A stretch of DNA of 64,000 nt, from positions 1 through 64,000 of the forward strand of contig JAMCWB010000037.1 in the NCBI GenBank assembly GCA_023475025.1. Reading direction: 5' to 3'. The position numbers were made by a program, and so were the translations under genes. Each line of letters starts with the position of its first letter. Within the stretch, counting starts at the first letter, position 1. The stretch is from Gammaproteobacteria bacterium. GTDB lineage: Bacteria > Pseudomonadota > Gammaproteobacteria > Pseudomonadales > Pseudomonadaceae. The notes below the pieces were generated by a model. It was not told where the DNA came from, did no database searches, and saw only the letters and a program-made list of their open reading frames with translations. Shown here piece by piece: positions 52,405-61,994 of this stretch.

Positions 52405-53757
52405 TCAGTCCCGCGTTGCCAGTTGAATGCCTTCCCAGGCGACACTGGCCAGATGGTCGATCTGGTCCGGAGTAATCACGTAGGGCGGCATCATATAGAC
52501 CACGCTGCCCAGCGGGCGCAGCATGGCTTCATTTTTCAACGCATGTTCATAGACACGAATGCCGCGTCTTTCCTGCCAGGGGTAGGGCGTGCGATTGGCC
52601 TTGTTCTTGACCATTTCAATCGCCAGCACCATGCCGGTCTGACGCACGTCGGCGACATGCGGGTGGTCGATAAAGTGCTCGGTAGCCTTGGCCATATGCG
52701 CGGACAAAGCCCGGTTGTTTGCAATCACATTGTCACGTTCGAACAGCTCCAGCGTTGCCAGTGCAGCAGCGCAGGCCAGGGGGTTGCCGGTATAGCTGTG
52801 CGAGTGCAGGAAAGCGCGCAGGGTGTCGTAATCGTCGTAGAAGGCCTGATAGATGGTGTCATTGGTCAGGCACACGGCCATGGGCAGATAGCCGGCAGTC
52901 AATGCCTTGGACAGGCAGAGAAAGTCCGGGCTGATGTCGGCCTGGTCGCAGGCAAACATGCTGCCGGTACGGCCAAAGCCGACGGCGATTTCGTCATGGA
53001 TCAGGTGCACGCCATAACGGTCACAGGCCTCGCGCAACAACTTGAGGTACACAGGATGGTACATGCGCATACCGCCAGCACACTGGATCAGGGGTTCGAT
53101 TATTACCGCAGCGACCTGTTCGTGATGCTCGGCCAGTGCCCGCTCCATATGCTCAAACATCAGGCGGCTATGTGCTTCCCAGTCCATGCCGGCTTCGCGT
53201 TCGTAGCAGTCGGGCGAGGGGACGGTAATCACATCCATCAGCAGCGGTTCATAGGTGCTCTTGTACAGACTGACATCCCCGACAGCGAGAGCAGCCAGGG
53301 TTTCACCGTGGTAGCTGTTACTCAGGGTAATAAAGCGCTTTTTCTCGGGCTTACCGACGTTAAGCCAGTAATGAAAGCTCATTTTCAGCGCGACTTCGAT
53401 ACAGGAGGAGCCGTTGTCGGCATAAAAGCAACGGGTCAGCGGCGCCGGCGTCATGGCCACCAGTTTCTCTGACAGCTCGATCACAGGCGGATGGCTGAAA
53501 CCGGCAAGGATGACATGCTCGAGCTTGTCCAGCTGATCCTTGATGCGCTGATTGATATAAGGATTGGCGTGGCCGAAGATATTCACCCACCAGGAGCTGA
53601 CGGCATCGATATAGCGGTTGCCATCGAAATCATACAGCCAGACGCCTTCGCCCCGCTCTACCGGTATCAGCGGCATGCTTTCGTGATCTTTCATCTGGGT
53701 GCAGGGATGCCAGAGGACTGCCAGGTCGCGCTGCATCCATTGGTCGTTCAAGCTCAT
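52405..53757 (-). CDS. bioA: Adenosylmethionine-8-amino-7-oxononanoate transaminase
   Basis: WHPCTQMKDHE...FYADNGSSCIEVALKMSFHYW...LIHDEIAVGFGRTG. Confidence 0.96.
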   Translation of the reverse strand: MSLNDQWMQRDLAVLWHPCTQMKDHESMPLIPVERGEGVWLYDFDGNRYIDAVSSWWVNIFGHANPYINQRIKDQLDKLEHVILAGFSHPPVIELSEKLVAMTPAPLTRCFYADNGSSCIEVALKMSFHYWLNVGKPEKKRFITLSNSYHGETLAALAVGDVSLYKSTYEPLLMDVITVPSPDCYEREAGMDWEAHSRLMFEHMERALAEHHEQVAAVIIEPLIQCAGGMRMYHPVYLKLLREACDRYGVHLIHDEIAVGFGRTGSMFACDQADISPDFLCLSKALTAGYLPMAVCLTNDTIYQAFYDDYDTLRAFLHSHSYTGNPLACAAALATLELFERDNVIANNRALSAHMAKATEHFIDHPHVADVRQTGMVLAIEMVKNKANRTPYPWQERRGIRVYEHALKNEAMLRPLGSVVYMMPPYVITPDQIDHLASVAWEGIQLATRD

Positions 53758-53820
53758 GAAAACCTCGTTGGCCGGTGTTGATTCAGGCGATGATTGTACC
53801 TGAGCCAGCGGCTTGCGGGG

Positions 53821-54465
53821 TTAGCGACTGTTGAACACAACAATGGTTTTACCATCCACGGTGATGAGCTCCTGATCTTCGAGGCTTTTCAGCACGCGGC
53901 CAACCATTTCCCGTGAACAGCTGACCAGGCGGGCAATTTCCTGTCGACTGATCCTGATCTGCATGCCATCCGGATGGCTCATGGCATCGGGCTGCCCAGC
54001 CAGTTCGAGCAGGGTACGGGCAATCCGGCCGGTAACATCCAGGTTGGCCAAGTCGCAGGCCTTGCGGGTTGTCTTGCGCAGACGTTCGGCCATTTGTCCG
54101 CACAGAGCGTACAGCAGGTGCGGATCATTCTGCGTCAGCTCATGAAATTGGGCGTAGCTGATTTCGGCAATCTCACAGGCGGTGCGGGACCTTACCCTGG
54201 CGCTGCGATCCTGCTTCCAGTGATCAATGTCGAACAGCCCCATCTCACCAAAAAACTCGCCCTTGTTGAGGTAGGTCACCACCATTTCATGGCCTTTGTC
54301 GTTATTGATGAGTACGCTGACTGAGCCGCGAATGATGTAGAACAGAGTCGCCGAACTTTCGCCGGGAAAGATAATGGTGGTTCGCGCAGGCAGGCAGCGA
54401 ATACGGCAGAGACTGAGAAAGTGCGCCAGTTTTTCATTATTTATTCTGCTGGGTGTATCGGCCAT
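53821..54465 (-). CDS. vfr: CRP-family transcription regulator Vfr
   Basis: GSVSVLINNDKGHEMVVTYLNKGEFFGEMGLFD...RISRQEIARLVSCSREMVGRVLKSLEDQ. Confidence 0.93.
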   Translation of the reverse strand: MADTPSRINNEKLAHFLSLCRIRCLPARTTIIFPGESSATLFYIIRGSVSVLINNDKGHEMVVTYLNKGEFFGEMGLFDIDHWKQDRSARVRSRTACEIAEISYAQFHELTQNDPHLLYALCGQMAERLRKTTRKACDLANLDVTGRIARTLLELAGQPDAMSHPDGMQIRISRQEIARLVSCSREMVGRVLKSLEDQELITVDGKTIVVFNSR

Positions 54466-54641
54466 GTAGCTGACATCCGGTTGTTGAGCCGAACAGGCTG
54501 AATGCTAAAGACTCACCCTGATACTTTTGCAGATTATGTCCAGTTTGCACCCTGCTGGCCAGCGCTGTGTTTCACCCTGCGGTGAGCAGCCCTGGCTGTG
54601 CTATTCTGCGCGGCTGTCAGTCTTTGCTAAGCGAGAACACC

Positions 54642-55064
54642 ATGAAAGCACAGATCAAGTGGGTAGACGGCGCCATGTTCCTTGGCGAGTCTGGTAGTGG
54701 GCATACCCTGGTCATGGACGGGCCGCCGGATGCCGGCGGTCGCAATATGGGTGTGCGACCGATGGAAACTGTTTTGATCGGGCTGGGTGGCTGTGCCAGT
54801 TATGACGTGGTCAGCATTCTGAAAAAATCCCGTCAGGATATTCGTGATGTGCACACCGAGCTGGAGGCCGAGCGGGCTGCCAGCGAACCCAAGGTGTTTA
54901 CCCGCATTCATATCCGCTTTGTCGTCAGCGGCAAGAACCTGAAGGAAGCCCATGTGAAGCGTGCAGTGGAGTTGTCAGCAGAAAAATACTGCTCAGCTTC
55001 CATCATGCTGACCCGTGGCGGGGTTGAGATCAGTCATGACTATCAGATCATTGAGGTCGACTGA
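54642..55064 (+). CDS. OsmC family protein
   Basis: MKAQIKWVDGAMFLGESGSGHTLVMDGPPDAGG...GLGGCASYDVVSIL. Confidence 0.93.
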   Translation: MKAQIKWVDGAMFLGESGSGHTLVMDGPPDAGGRNMGVRPMETVLIGLGGCASYDVVSILKKSRQDIRDVHTELEAERAASEPKVFTRIHIRFVVSGKNLKEAHVKRAVELSAEKYCSASIMLTRGGVEISHDYQIIEVD

Positions 55065-55070
55065 GTAACT

Positions 55071-55103
55071 CTGAGCGGGCTGCAGGTCTTGCAGCCCGCT
55101 CAG
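55071..55103. terminator. Bidirectional hairpin between osmC and coq7
   Basis: 14-bp perfect inverted repeat CTGAGCGGGCTGCA / TGCAGCCCGCTCAG; no strong T-tract. Confidence 0.65.
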
Positions 55104-55105
55104 GT

Positions 55106-55753
55106 TCAGGCCTTGTAGGTGGCCTTGGTCATGACTTTCGATAGCAGGATCATGGCGCTTTTCACTGGCGGCGGGAAATCCATACCGCCAGCAGCCAGTG
55201 CCTGGCTGCCATGCTCGATCTCATCCTCACGCATCTGCTCGAGAATGGCGCGTGACTTGATATCTTCCAGCGGCAGTTGCATTAGATGGTCGTCCAGGTG
55301 GCGCTCGACCAGTTGTTCAGTGGCGGCGACAAAGCCGAGGCTGACACGGTCACTGACCATGCCGGCCGCCGCGCCCATGCCAAAAGACAGACCATAGAAC
55401 AGCGGATTGAAGATGCTGGTATGGCTGCCCAGTTCGCGCAGACGCTCTTCACACCAGGCCAGGTGGTCTATTTCCTCGGCCGCGGCATGTTCCATTTTCT
55501 CCCGCACCTGCGGCAGCTTGGCGGTCAGCGCCTGGCCCTGATACAGCGCCTGGGCGCAGACCTCTCCGGTATGGTTGATGCGCATCAGGCCGGCAATATG
55601 GCGCTTTTCCTCTGCATCCATCGGCACGTTGGCCAGGTGCGCGGCCGGTGACGGGCGGTTGGCTTGGGCGGCGCCGGGTGCCAGGGTACGCAATGCTTGG
55701 TCAGCCTGACTGAGCAGGCGATCGAAAAAAGTGTAATGTCGGCTACTGGTCAT
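55106..55753 (-). CDS. coq7: 2-polyprenyl-3-methyl-6-methoxy-1,4-benzoquinone monooxygenase
   Basis: [20 protein letters not shown]...[19 protein letters not shown]. Confidence 0.96.
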   Translation of the reverse strand: MTSSRHYTFFDRLLSQADQALRTLAPGAAQANRPSPAAHLANVPMDAEEKRHIAGLMRINHTGEVCAQALYQGQALTAKLPQVREKMEHAAAEEIDHLAWCEERLRELGSHTSIFNPLFYGLSFGMGAAAGMVSDRVSLGFVAATEQLVERHLDDHLMQLPLEDIKSRAILEQMREDEIEHGSQALAAGGMDFPPPVKSAMILLSKVMTKATYKA

Positions 55754-55773
55754 GTGAGCTCTCCGTCAGGCGA

Positions 55774-56112
55774 TCAACCCGGCGGCCACACAAGCTGGCG
55801 CTGACCGAGTACATGCAAGTGGATATGGTACACCGTTTGCCCGCCATGTTCGTTGCAGTTGAAGACGGTGCGGAAGCCATCGGCACAACCAAGCTCATTG
55901 GCCAGGCGTTGACCGGTATAGATCATGTGGCCGACCAGGGCATTGTCGTCCGGGGTCAGCTCATTCAGCGTGGCGATATGCCGCTTCGGAATCACCAGAA
56001 AGTGCACTGGCGCCTGGGGGTTGATGTCATGAAAGGCCAGCACCTGGTCATCTTCATAAATTTTTTTCGCCGGAATGGTGCCCTCGACGATCTTGCAGAA
56101 AAGACAATCCAC
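55774..56112 (-). CDS. HIT family protein (HinT-like)
   Basis: GTG start; DCLFCKIVEGTIPAKKIYEDDQVLAFHDINPQAPVHFLVIPKRHI...GGQTVYHIHLHVLG. Confidence 0.93.
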   Translation of the reverse strand: MDCLFCKIVEGTIPAKKIYEDDQVLAFHDINPQAPVHFLVIPKRHIATLNELTPDDNALVGHMIYTGQRLANELGCADGFRTVFNCNEHGGQTVYHIHLHVLGQRQLVWPPG

Positions 56113-56199
56113 AGCAGGCTCCTGATCAGGTAATAATAAGTATGCTAAGTGTACTCTTGCAGGGCATGGGTATGCCAATAGCGACACAAGGAGAAACAG

Positions 56200-57678
56200 G
56201 TGCGAAATGATATCAAGGACCTCGATCTGGTGCTGGCTTCCCGGGTGCGGCTGATTGTTATCGAGTCCTGGGAGGAGCGCAGGGTGCTGGAACTGATTGC
56301 CGGGTTGGCAATCAAGCGAACCATGACCTGGCATACCTGGAACCAGATTGACGGGCTTACCCGGCTGGGGTTTGGCACGGCGACCGGCGAACAGGACGCC
56401 TTGTGCGACCCGGAAAAGCTGCTGGAGCACATCCGCCGTTGTGCTGTGCATGACCTTTATGTGCTCTGTGACCTGCATCCCTTCCTCGAGTCTTCACGGG
56501 TAGTGCGTCTGCTCAAATGCATGGCGATGAATTGCGATCAGGAAGGCCCGGTCATTATCCTCGTCAGTCATGCCCTCAAGTTGCCACCCGAATTACGCCG
56601 TCTGGCGGTACGTTTCAATCTGAGTATGCCGTCCGATGAGCAGCTGGCAACCATTGTGCGTGAAGAGGCCGCGCGCTGGAGCAGCCAGAATCAGGGCAGG
56701 CGGGTGCGGACTGATAACCGTACCTTGCAGCAGGTAGTACGTAACCTGCGTGGCACGACCCATGCCGAAGCCCGGCGCCTGGCGCGTAACCTGATTGCTG
56801 ACGATGGTGCTATTTCCCAGGAGTCCTTGCCGCAATTGAATCAGGCCAAGTTTGAGCTGCTGGATATGGAAGGGGTATTGAGCTTCGAGCAGGACACGGC
56901 GCGTTTTGCTGAAGTGGGTGGCCTGGTCAATTTCAAGCAGTGGTTGCGTCAGCGCCAGGCAGCTTTCTGTGACCAGCCGCTGGCCGATGCGCCAAAAGGC
57001 GTGATGCTGGTCGGTGTGCAGGGCTCGGGGAAAAGCCTGGCAGCCAAAGCGGTGGCTGGCCTCTGGGGTTTGCCCCTGTTGCGCCTGGATTTTGCCAGCC
57101 TGTACAACAAGTACATTGGCGAGACCGAGAAGAATCTGCGTGAAGCATTGGCCATGGCTGACGCCATGGAGCCCTGCGTGCTGTGGATAGACGAGATTGA
57201 GAAAGGCCTGGCGCCTGATGGCGCCGATCAGGGCGTTGGTCGGCGTATGCTGGGTACCTTGTTGACCTGGATGGCCGAGCGCAAGACACGGGTGTTTATG
57301 GTCGCGACCTCGAATGATGTCAGTCAGTTACCGCCGGAGTTGATCCGCAAGGGCCGACTGGATGAGATGTTCTTTGTTGATCTGCCGCGCCCGGCAATCC
57401 GTGAGGATATCTTCCGCATTCACTTGATGCGCCGTGAACTGAACCCTGAGCGCTTTGATCTGCCCCTGCTGGCGGCTGCCAGCGAAGGCTTTTCCGGTGC
57501 AGAAATCGAGCAGGGGGTTGTCGCCGCGGTGTACGCTGCGGCTGCGCGCGACGACGAAATGACTGATCAGGATGTGGTAGAAGCTCTGGGGGCAACCTCA
57601 CCCTTGTCAGTGGTCATGGCAGAAAAGCTGCACAGCCTGCGCCAGTGGGCCGAAGGGCGGACCGTGATGGCCGACTGA
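56200..57678 (+). CDS. AAA family ATPase (Ycf46-like)
   Basis: GVMLVGVQGSGKSLAAKAVAGLWGLPLLRLDFASLYNKYIGETEKNLREAL. Confidence 0.92.
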   Translation: MRNDIKDLDLVLASRVRLIVIESWEERRVLELIAGLAIKRTMTWHTWNQIDGLTRLGFGTATGEQDALCDPEKLLEHIRRCAVHDLYVLCDLHPFLESSRVVRLLKCMAMNCDQEGPVIILVSHALKLPPELRRLAVRFNLSMPSDEQLATIVREEAARWSSQNQGRRVRTDNRTLQQVVRNLRGTTHAEARRLARNLIADDGAISQESLPQLNQAKFELLDMEGVLSFEQDTARFAEVGGLVNFKQWLRQRQAAFCDQPLADAPKGVMLVGVQGSGKSLAAKAVAGLWGLPLLRLDFASLYNKYIGETEKNLREALAMADAMEPCVLWIDEIEKGLAPDGADQGVGRRMLGTLLTWMAERKTRVFMVATSNDVSQLPPELIRKGRLDEMFFVDLPRPAIREDIFRIHLMRRELNPERFDLPLLAAASEGFSGAEIEQGVVAAVYAAAARDDEMTDQDVVEALGATSPLSVVMAEKLHSLRQWAEGRTVMAD

Positions 57679-57690
57679 GTCGGCCGTCAT

Positions 57691-58113
57691 TCAGAAAGGT
57701 TTGACCACTACGAGGATGACCGCGCCCAGCAAAACAAGCACAGGCGCCTCATTGAACCAGCGGTAGAACACATGTCCGCGTTGGTTGGCATCCCGCGCGA
57801 ACTGCCGCAGCATATGGCCGCAGGCAAAATGGTAGGCGATCAGCAAGGCGACCAACAGCAGCTTGGCATGCAGCCAACCCGCCTGCATCCACGCGGGCGC
57901 CAGTTTCAACAACCAGAGACCGAGTGCAACGGTGACCACCATTGAGGGCCACATGATGCCGCGGTAGAGCTTGCGCTCCATGATCTTGAAGCGGTCACGA
58001 CTGGTCTGGTCATCGGCCATGGCGTGATAGACAAACAAGCGGGGCAGATAGAACAGGCCGGCAAACCAGGTTACTACCGCGATGATATGAAAGGCCTTTA
58101 TCCACAGATACAT
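57691..58113 (-). CDS. hemJ: CopD/HemJ family membrane protein
   Basis: MYLWIKAFHIIAVVTWFAGLFYLPRLFVYHA. Confidence 0.88.
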   Translation of the reverse strand: MYLWIKAFHIIAVVTWFAGLFYLPRLFVYHAMADDQTSRDRFKIMERKLYRGIMWPSMVVTVALGLWLLKLAPAWMQAGWLHAKLLLVALLIAYHFACGHMLRQFARDANQRGHVFYRWFNEAPVLVLLGAVILVVVKPF

Positions 58114-58248
58114 GGGTGATCCTTGCTGAGTCAGTCGGTTTTTGTCGTCAAAACAATCTATTGGCAGCTCAGGCATTGGACATGCCGGCTCGCTCCCTTA
58201 TGATAAACCATTAACCATACAGTCATCCGCAGAATAACAGGACGAAAC

Positions 58249-59283
58249 ATGATCAAGATTGGCATTGTCGGCGGCACCGGCTACACCGGCGTAGAGTTGC
58301 TACGCTTGCTGGCGCAACATCCCGAAGCGCATGTTGAGGTTATCACCTCACGCTCCGAGGCCGGGCAGCGCGTTATTGACATGTACCCCAACCTGCGTGG
58401 TCACTACAACGCCCTGACCTTCAGCGTCCCTGATGCGAAAACCCTGGGCGCCTGTGATGTGGTGTTCTTCGCGACGCCCCACGGCGTTGCTCATTCGCTG
58501 GCCGCCGAACTGCTTGATGCCGGAACCCGGATTATCGACCTGTCAGCAGACTTCCGACTGCAGGATGCCGAGGAGTGGGCGAGTTGGTATGGTCAGCCGC
58601 ACGGCGCGCCTGAGCTATTACCGCAAGCGGTCTACGGTCTGCCGGAAGTCAATCGTGAAGCCATGCGCGATGCTCGCCTGATTGCGGTACCGGGCTGTTA
58701 CCCGACAGCGGTCCAGCTCGGGCTTCTGCCTCTGATCGAACAGGGGCTGGCCGATACCTCGCAGATCATTGCTGATTGCAAGTCCGGAGTCAGCGGTGCC
58801 GGGCGCGGTGCCAATGTCGGTGCGCTCTTCTGCGAGGCGGGGGAAAGTATGAAGGCCTATGGTGTCCCCGGGCACCGCCACTTGCCGGAGATTCGCCAGG
58901 GTTTGCAGCGTGCAGCAGGGCATTCAGTGGGACTGACATTTGTGCCACATTTAACCCCGATGGTGCGGGGTATCCATGCGACCCTCTACGCTCGAGTGAA
59001 CGACCGCAGCGTCGACTTGCAGGCTCTGTTTGAGCAGCGTTACGCCAATGAGCCCTGTGTTGATGTCATGCCGGCGGGCAGTGCTCCGGAAACCCGCAGT
59101 GTTCGCGGGGCAAACATGTGCCGGATGGCTGTGCATCGGCCGCAGGATGGTGATCTGGTGGTCGTCTTGTCGGTGATTGACAACCTGGTCAAGGGGGCTT
59201 CCGGGCAGGCAGTCCAAGGAATGAATATTGCCTTTGGCCTGGAAGAAACCCTGGGAATTGCTCATCCGGCCATGCTGCCCTGA
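58249..59283 (+). CDS. argC: N-acetyl-gamma-glutamyl-phosphate reductase
   Basis: [22 protein letters not shown]...[16 protein letters not shown]. Confidence 0.97.
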   Translation: MIKIGIVGGTGYTGVELLRLLAQHPEAHVEVITSRSEAGQRVIDMYPNLRGHYNALTFSVPDAKTLGACDVVFFATPHGVAHSLAAELLDAGTRIIDLSADFRLQDAEEWASWYGQPHGAPELLPQAVYGLPEVNREAMRDARLIAVPGCYPTAVQLGLLPLIEQGLADTSQIIADCKSGVSGAGRGANVGALFCEAGESMKAYGVPGHRHLPEIRQGLQRAAGHSVGLTFVPHLTPMVRGIHATLYARVNDRSVDLQALFEQRYANEPCVDVMPAGSAPETRSVRGANMCRMAVHRPQDGDLVVVLSVIDNLVKGASGQAVQGMNIAFGLEETLGIAHPAMLP

Positions 59284-60041
59284 TGGCCCGGCGCAGCTAC
59301 AGATCCTTACGTGAACACAGCGTGGTGCTGATGCCGCGCAATACGCCATTTGTGCAAGGTTTGAAGCGCCTGTTGCTGCTGGCATTGGTGCTGTCAGTGC
59401 CGGCGGCCGCCTGGTTGGGTTGGCAGGGTGGCTTGCAGTCGCAGTCAGATATCGTTGCGCAGCGTGACCGCTTGCTGGTCAGCGAACAGCGTTTGCAGGC
59501 AGAGGTGGCGGAGCAGCGTCAGCGCTTACAGCAACTGGATCTTGATGTGCGCCTGGCCAATGAGTCCTTTGCCGAGTCGCAACAGTTGGTGCGTGCGCTG
59601 GAGCAGCAGTTATTCCGTTTGCAGCAAGATCTGGCGCAGTTCCAGGGGGCGCTGGGCTCCGATGCCGCTGCACCGGGCCTGCGCATTCAGTATTTTGACC
59701 TGCAGGCGGCCGAGGAGCCCAATACCTGGCGTTACCGGATCATGGTGACCCGGGTCGGAAACGAGAGCGACAATGTCACAGCAAGGCTCGAGATGCAGGT
59801 GCACGGCGAGCGGGCTGGGGAGGCTGTGAGCTTGTCGCTAGCCGACATGAACACTGAGGGCGTCGATAGCCTGTCACTGGATTTTCGTTATTTTCAGGTG
59901 GTACCGGAAGCCGCTGAGCTGGCTGTATTGACGCTGCCCGCAGACTTTCTGCCGGAAACGGTAGAGTTGCGCGCAAAGAACAATGGGGAAACACTGGTCG
60001 AGCACCGTTTCGATTGGACAACTACAGGAGTCAGGCCCTGA
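59283..60041 (+). CDS. Coiled-coil membrane-anchored protein (DUF6776-like)
   Basis: TM near N-terminus then coiled coil; located between argC and bactofilin. Confidence 0.65.
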   Translation: MARRSYRSLREHSVVLMPRNTPFVQGLKRLLLLALVLSVPAAAWLGWQGGLQSQSDIVAQRDRLLVSEQRLQAEVAEQRQRLQQLDLDVRLANESFAESQQLVRALEQQLFRLQQDLAQFQGALGSDAAAPGLRIQYFDLQAAEEPNTWRYRIMVTRVGNESDNVTARLEMQVHGERAGEAVSLSLADMNTEGVDSLSLDFRYFQVVPEAAELAVLTLPADFLPETVELRAKNNGETLVEHRFDWTTTGVRP

Positions 60042-60460
60042 TGTGGGGAGCAGATAAACGCAAGAAACTGGATATCAACCAGTACAGCGGCAAGACCACA
60101 ATCATTGCCCAGGATGCCGATATACGGGGCAACATCCAGTTTACCGGAGCCTTGCAGATTGACGGTCGCGTTGAGGGCAGTATCGTTGCAGACAAGGGAT
60201 TGGTCAGAATCAGTGAGCATGGCATTGTTGAAGGTACCATCAAGGCGCCCAGTGTATTGATCAATGGACAGGTAATAGGCAACGTTGAGGCCACCGAGCA
60301 TCTGGAGCTGGACAGCAAGGCGCGTATTCAGGGTGATCTGCATTATCGCTTTATGGAGATGGTCATGGGCGCCCAGATCAGTGGTTCGCTGCATTATCTG
60401 GATACAGATGCACCGGCGTTGCCAGCTGCCGATGCCGAGTCAGATGGCGACAATAGTTGA
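60041..60460 (+). CDS. Bactofilin / polymer-forming cytoskeletal protein
   Basis: TIIAQDADIRGNIQFTGALQIDGRVEGSIVADKGLVRISEHGIVEGTIKAPSVLINGQVIGNV. Confidence 0.93.
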   Translation: MWGADKRKKLDINQYSGKTTIIAQDADIRGNIQFTGALQIDGRVEGSIVADKGLVRISEHGIVEGTIKAPSVLINGQVIGNVEATEHLELDSKARIQGDLHYRFMEMVMGAQISGSLHYLDTDAPALPAADAESDGDNS

Positions 60461-60527
60461 CCAAAAGAGTCGGGAAAAAGGATAATAGCTGTCCTGTCGT
60501 ATCAAGGCGCCTGGCGCCGGAGGTTGT

Positions 60528-60881
60528 ATGTCCACTGCTGAAGTCTTTACCCCGAGTGCGCTACTGTTTACCGATAGCGCAGTGACCAAGGTGCGTACCT
60601 TGATCGAGGAAGAGGGTAATGATCGTCTGAGCTTGCGGGTATTTGTTACCGGTGGTGGCTGCTCGGGCTTTCAGTATGGCTTTACCTTTGATGATGAGCT
60701 GGCCGAGGATGACACTATCGTCGAGCGGGAGGGTGTGCGGTTGGTTGTTGATCCGATGAGCTTCCAGTACCTGGCTGGCTCGGAAGTGGATTATCAGGAA
60801 GGTCTCGAAGGCTCGCGCTTTGTGATCAATAATCCCAACGCAACCACAACCTGCGGCTGCGGCTCCTCCTTTTCGATCTGA
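60528..60881 (+). CDS. erpA: Iron-sulfur cluster insertion protein ErpA
   Basis: [21 protein letters not shown]...CGCGSSFSI. Confidence 0.97.
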   Translation: MSTAEVFTPSALLFTDSAVTKVRTLIEEEGNDRLSLRVFVTGGGCSGFQYGFTFDDELAEDDTIVEREGVRLVVDPMSFQYLAGSEVDYQEGLEGSRFVINNPNATTTCGCGSSFSI

Positions 60882-60887
60882 GGCCGG

Positions 60888-61991
60888 TCAGCGCGGATAA
60901 ATCGCCCCGAGAACCCGAGAGCCTTTTGCACCTGTAACTGCCGGCAAATTTCCGCTCTGCTCCTGCAGGCAGCGCCAGGCAAGCCATGCAAAGGCCATGG
61001 CTTCCATCCAGTCCGGATCGACTCCAGCGTTAGCGGTTGTATGAACCTTGCGCGGTGCCAGCAAGGTTGTAAGTCGCTGCAGTAACTGGGTATTGGCAGC
61101 GCCGCCACCACAAATAAACACGTCACGACATTCGCAGCCCTGCATGATGAGGGCGTTGGCGATGCTCTGGGCGGTTAATTCCAGCAAGCTGGCCTGAATA
61201 TCTGCTGCGGGTAATTGCTCGCCAAACTCCTGCAGTTGCTGTTGTAGCCAATGCGTATTGAAGTACTCGCGTCCGGTGCTTTTGGGTGCCGGGCGGCTGA
61301 AATAAGGGTCCTCAAGAAGTTGCTTGACCAGGCCCTTGCTGGCTGTGCCACTGGCTGCCCAGCGCCCTTGCTCATCAAAGGCCTGGCCTTGGTGCTGATG
61401 TATCCAGCTATCCAGCAGTATGTTCCCTGGACCACTATCAAAACCTGTGACCGGTTGCCCGGGACGCAATAGTGTCAGGTTGGCAAAACCGCCAATATTG
61501 ATGACGGCGCGGGTATGTTCCGGGTCTTCCAGTAGCCATTGATGGAAGGCCGGGACCAGCGGAGCGCCTTCACCCCCTGCGGCCAGATCGCGGCTGCGAA
61601 AGTCACTGACCACCTGAATGCGACAGCGCTCGGCGAGCAGTGCTGGCGCGCCGATTTGTACACTGAAGCCCAGTTCCGGGTGATGGCGAATAGTCTGGCC
61701 ATGACTGCCAATCGCCAGTATCTGCTCCGGCTTGAGTTGCTGTCTTGCGAGCAGGGCATGGATGCCTTCGGCCGTCAGTTCAGCCCAGGCCTGACCGGCA
61801 ATGCCAGCACGACGTATCTCATCGTTGCCTGGTTGGCACAGCGCTTTGAGTTCGTCTTGCAGGGTAGTTGGAAAGGGGAGGCATTCGGCATCGATCAGTT
61901 CGATGCCGTGCTCAGGGTGCAGGCGGGTCAGAGCAAGGTCTATACCATCGAGGCTGGTGCCTGACATAACCCCGATCAGCCACCAGCTCAC
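60888..61991 (-). CDS. anmK: Anhydro-N-acetylmuramic acid kinase
   Basis: WLIGVMSGTSLDGIDLALTR...NIGGFANLTLL...FDSGPGNILLD. Confidence 0.97.
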   Translation of the reverse strand: MSWWLIGVMSGTSLDGIDLALTRLHPEHGIELIDAECLPFPTTLQDELKALCQPGNDEIRRAGIAGQAWAELTAEGIHALLARQQLKPEQILAIGSHGQTIRHHPELGFSVQIGAPALLAERCRIQVVSDFRSRDLAAGGEGAPLVPAFHQWLLEDPEHTRAVINIGGFANLTLLRPGQPVTGFDSGPGNILLDSWIHQHQGQAFDEQGRWAASGTASKGLVKQLLEDPYFSRPAPKSTGREYFNTHWLQQQLQEFGEQLPAADIQASLLELTAQSIANALIMQGCECRDVFICGGGAANTQLLQRLTTLLAPRKVHTTANAGVDPDWMEAMAFAWLAWRCLQEQSGNLPAVTGAKGSRVLGAIYPR

Positions 61992-61994
61992 CCT

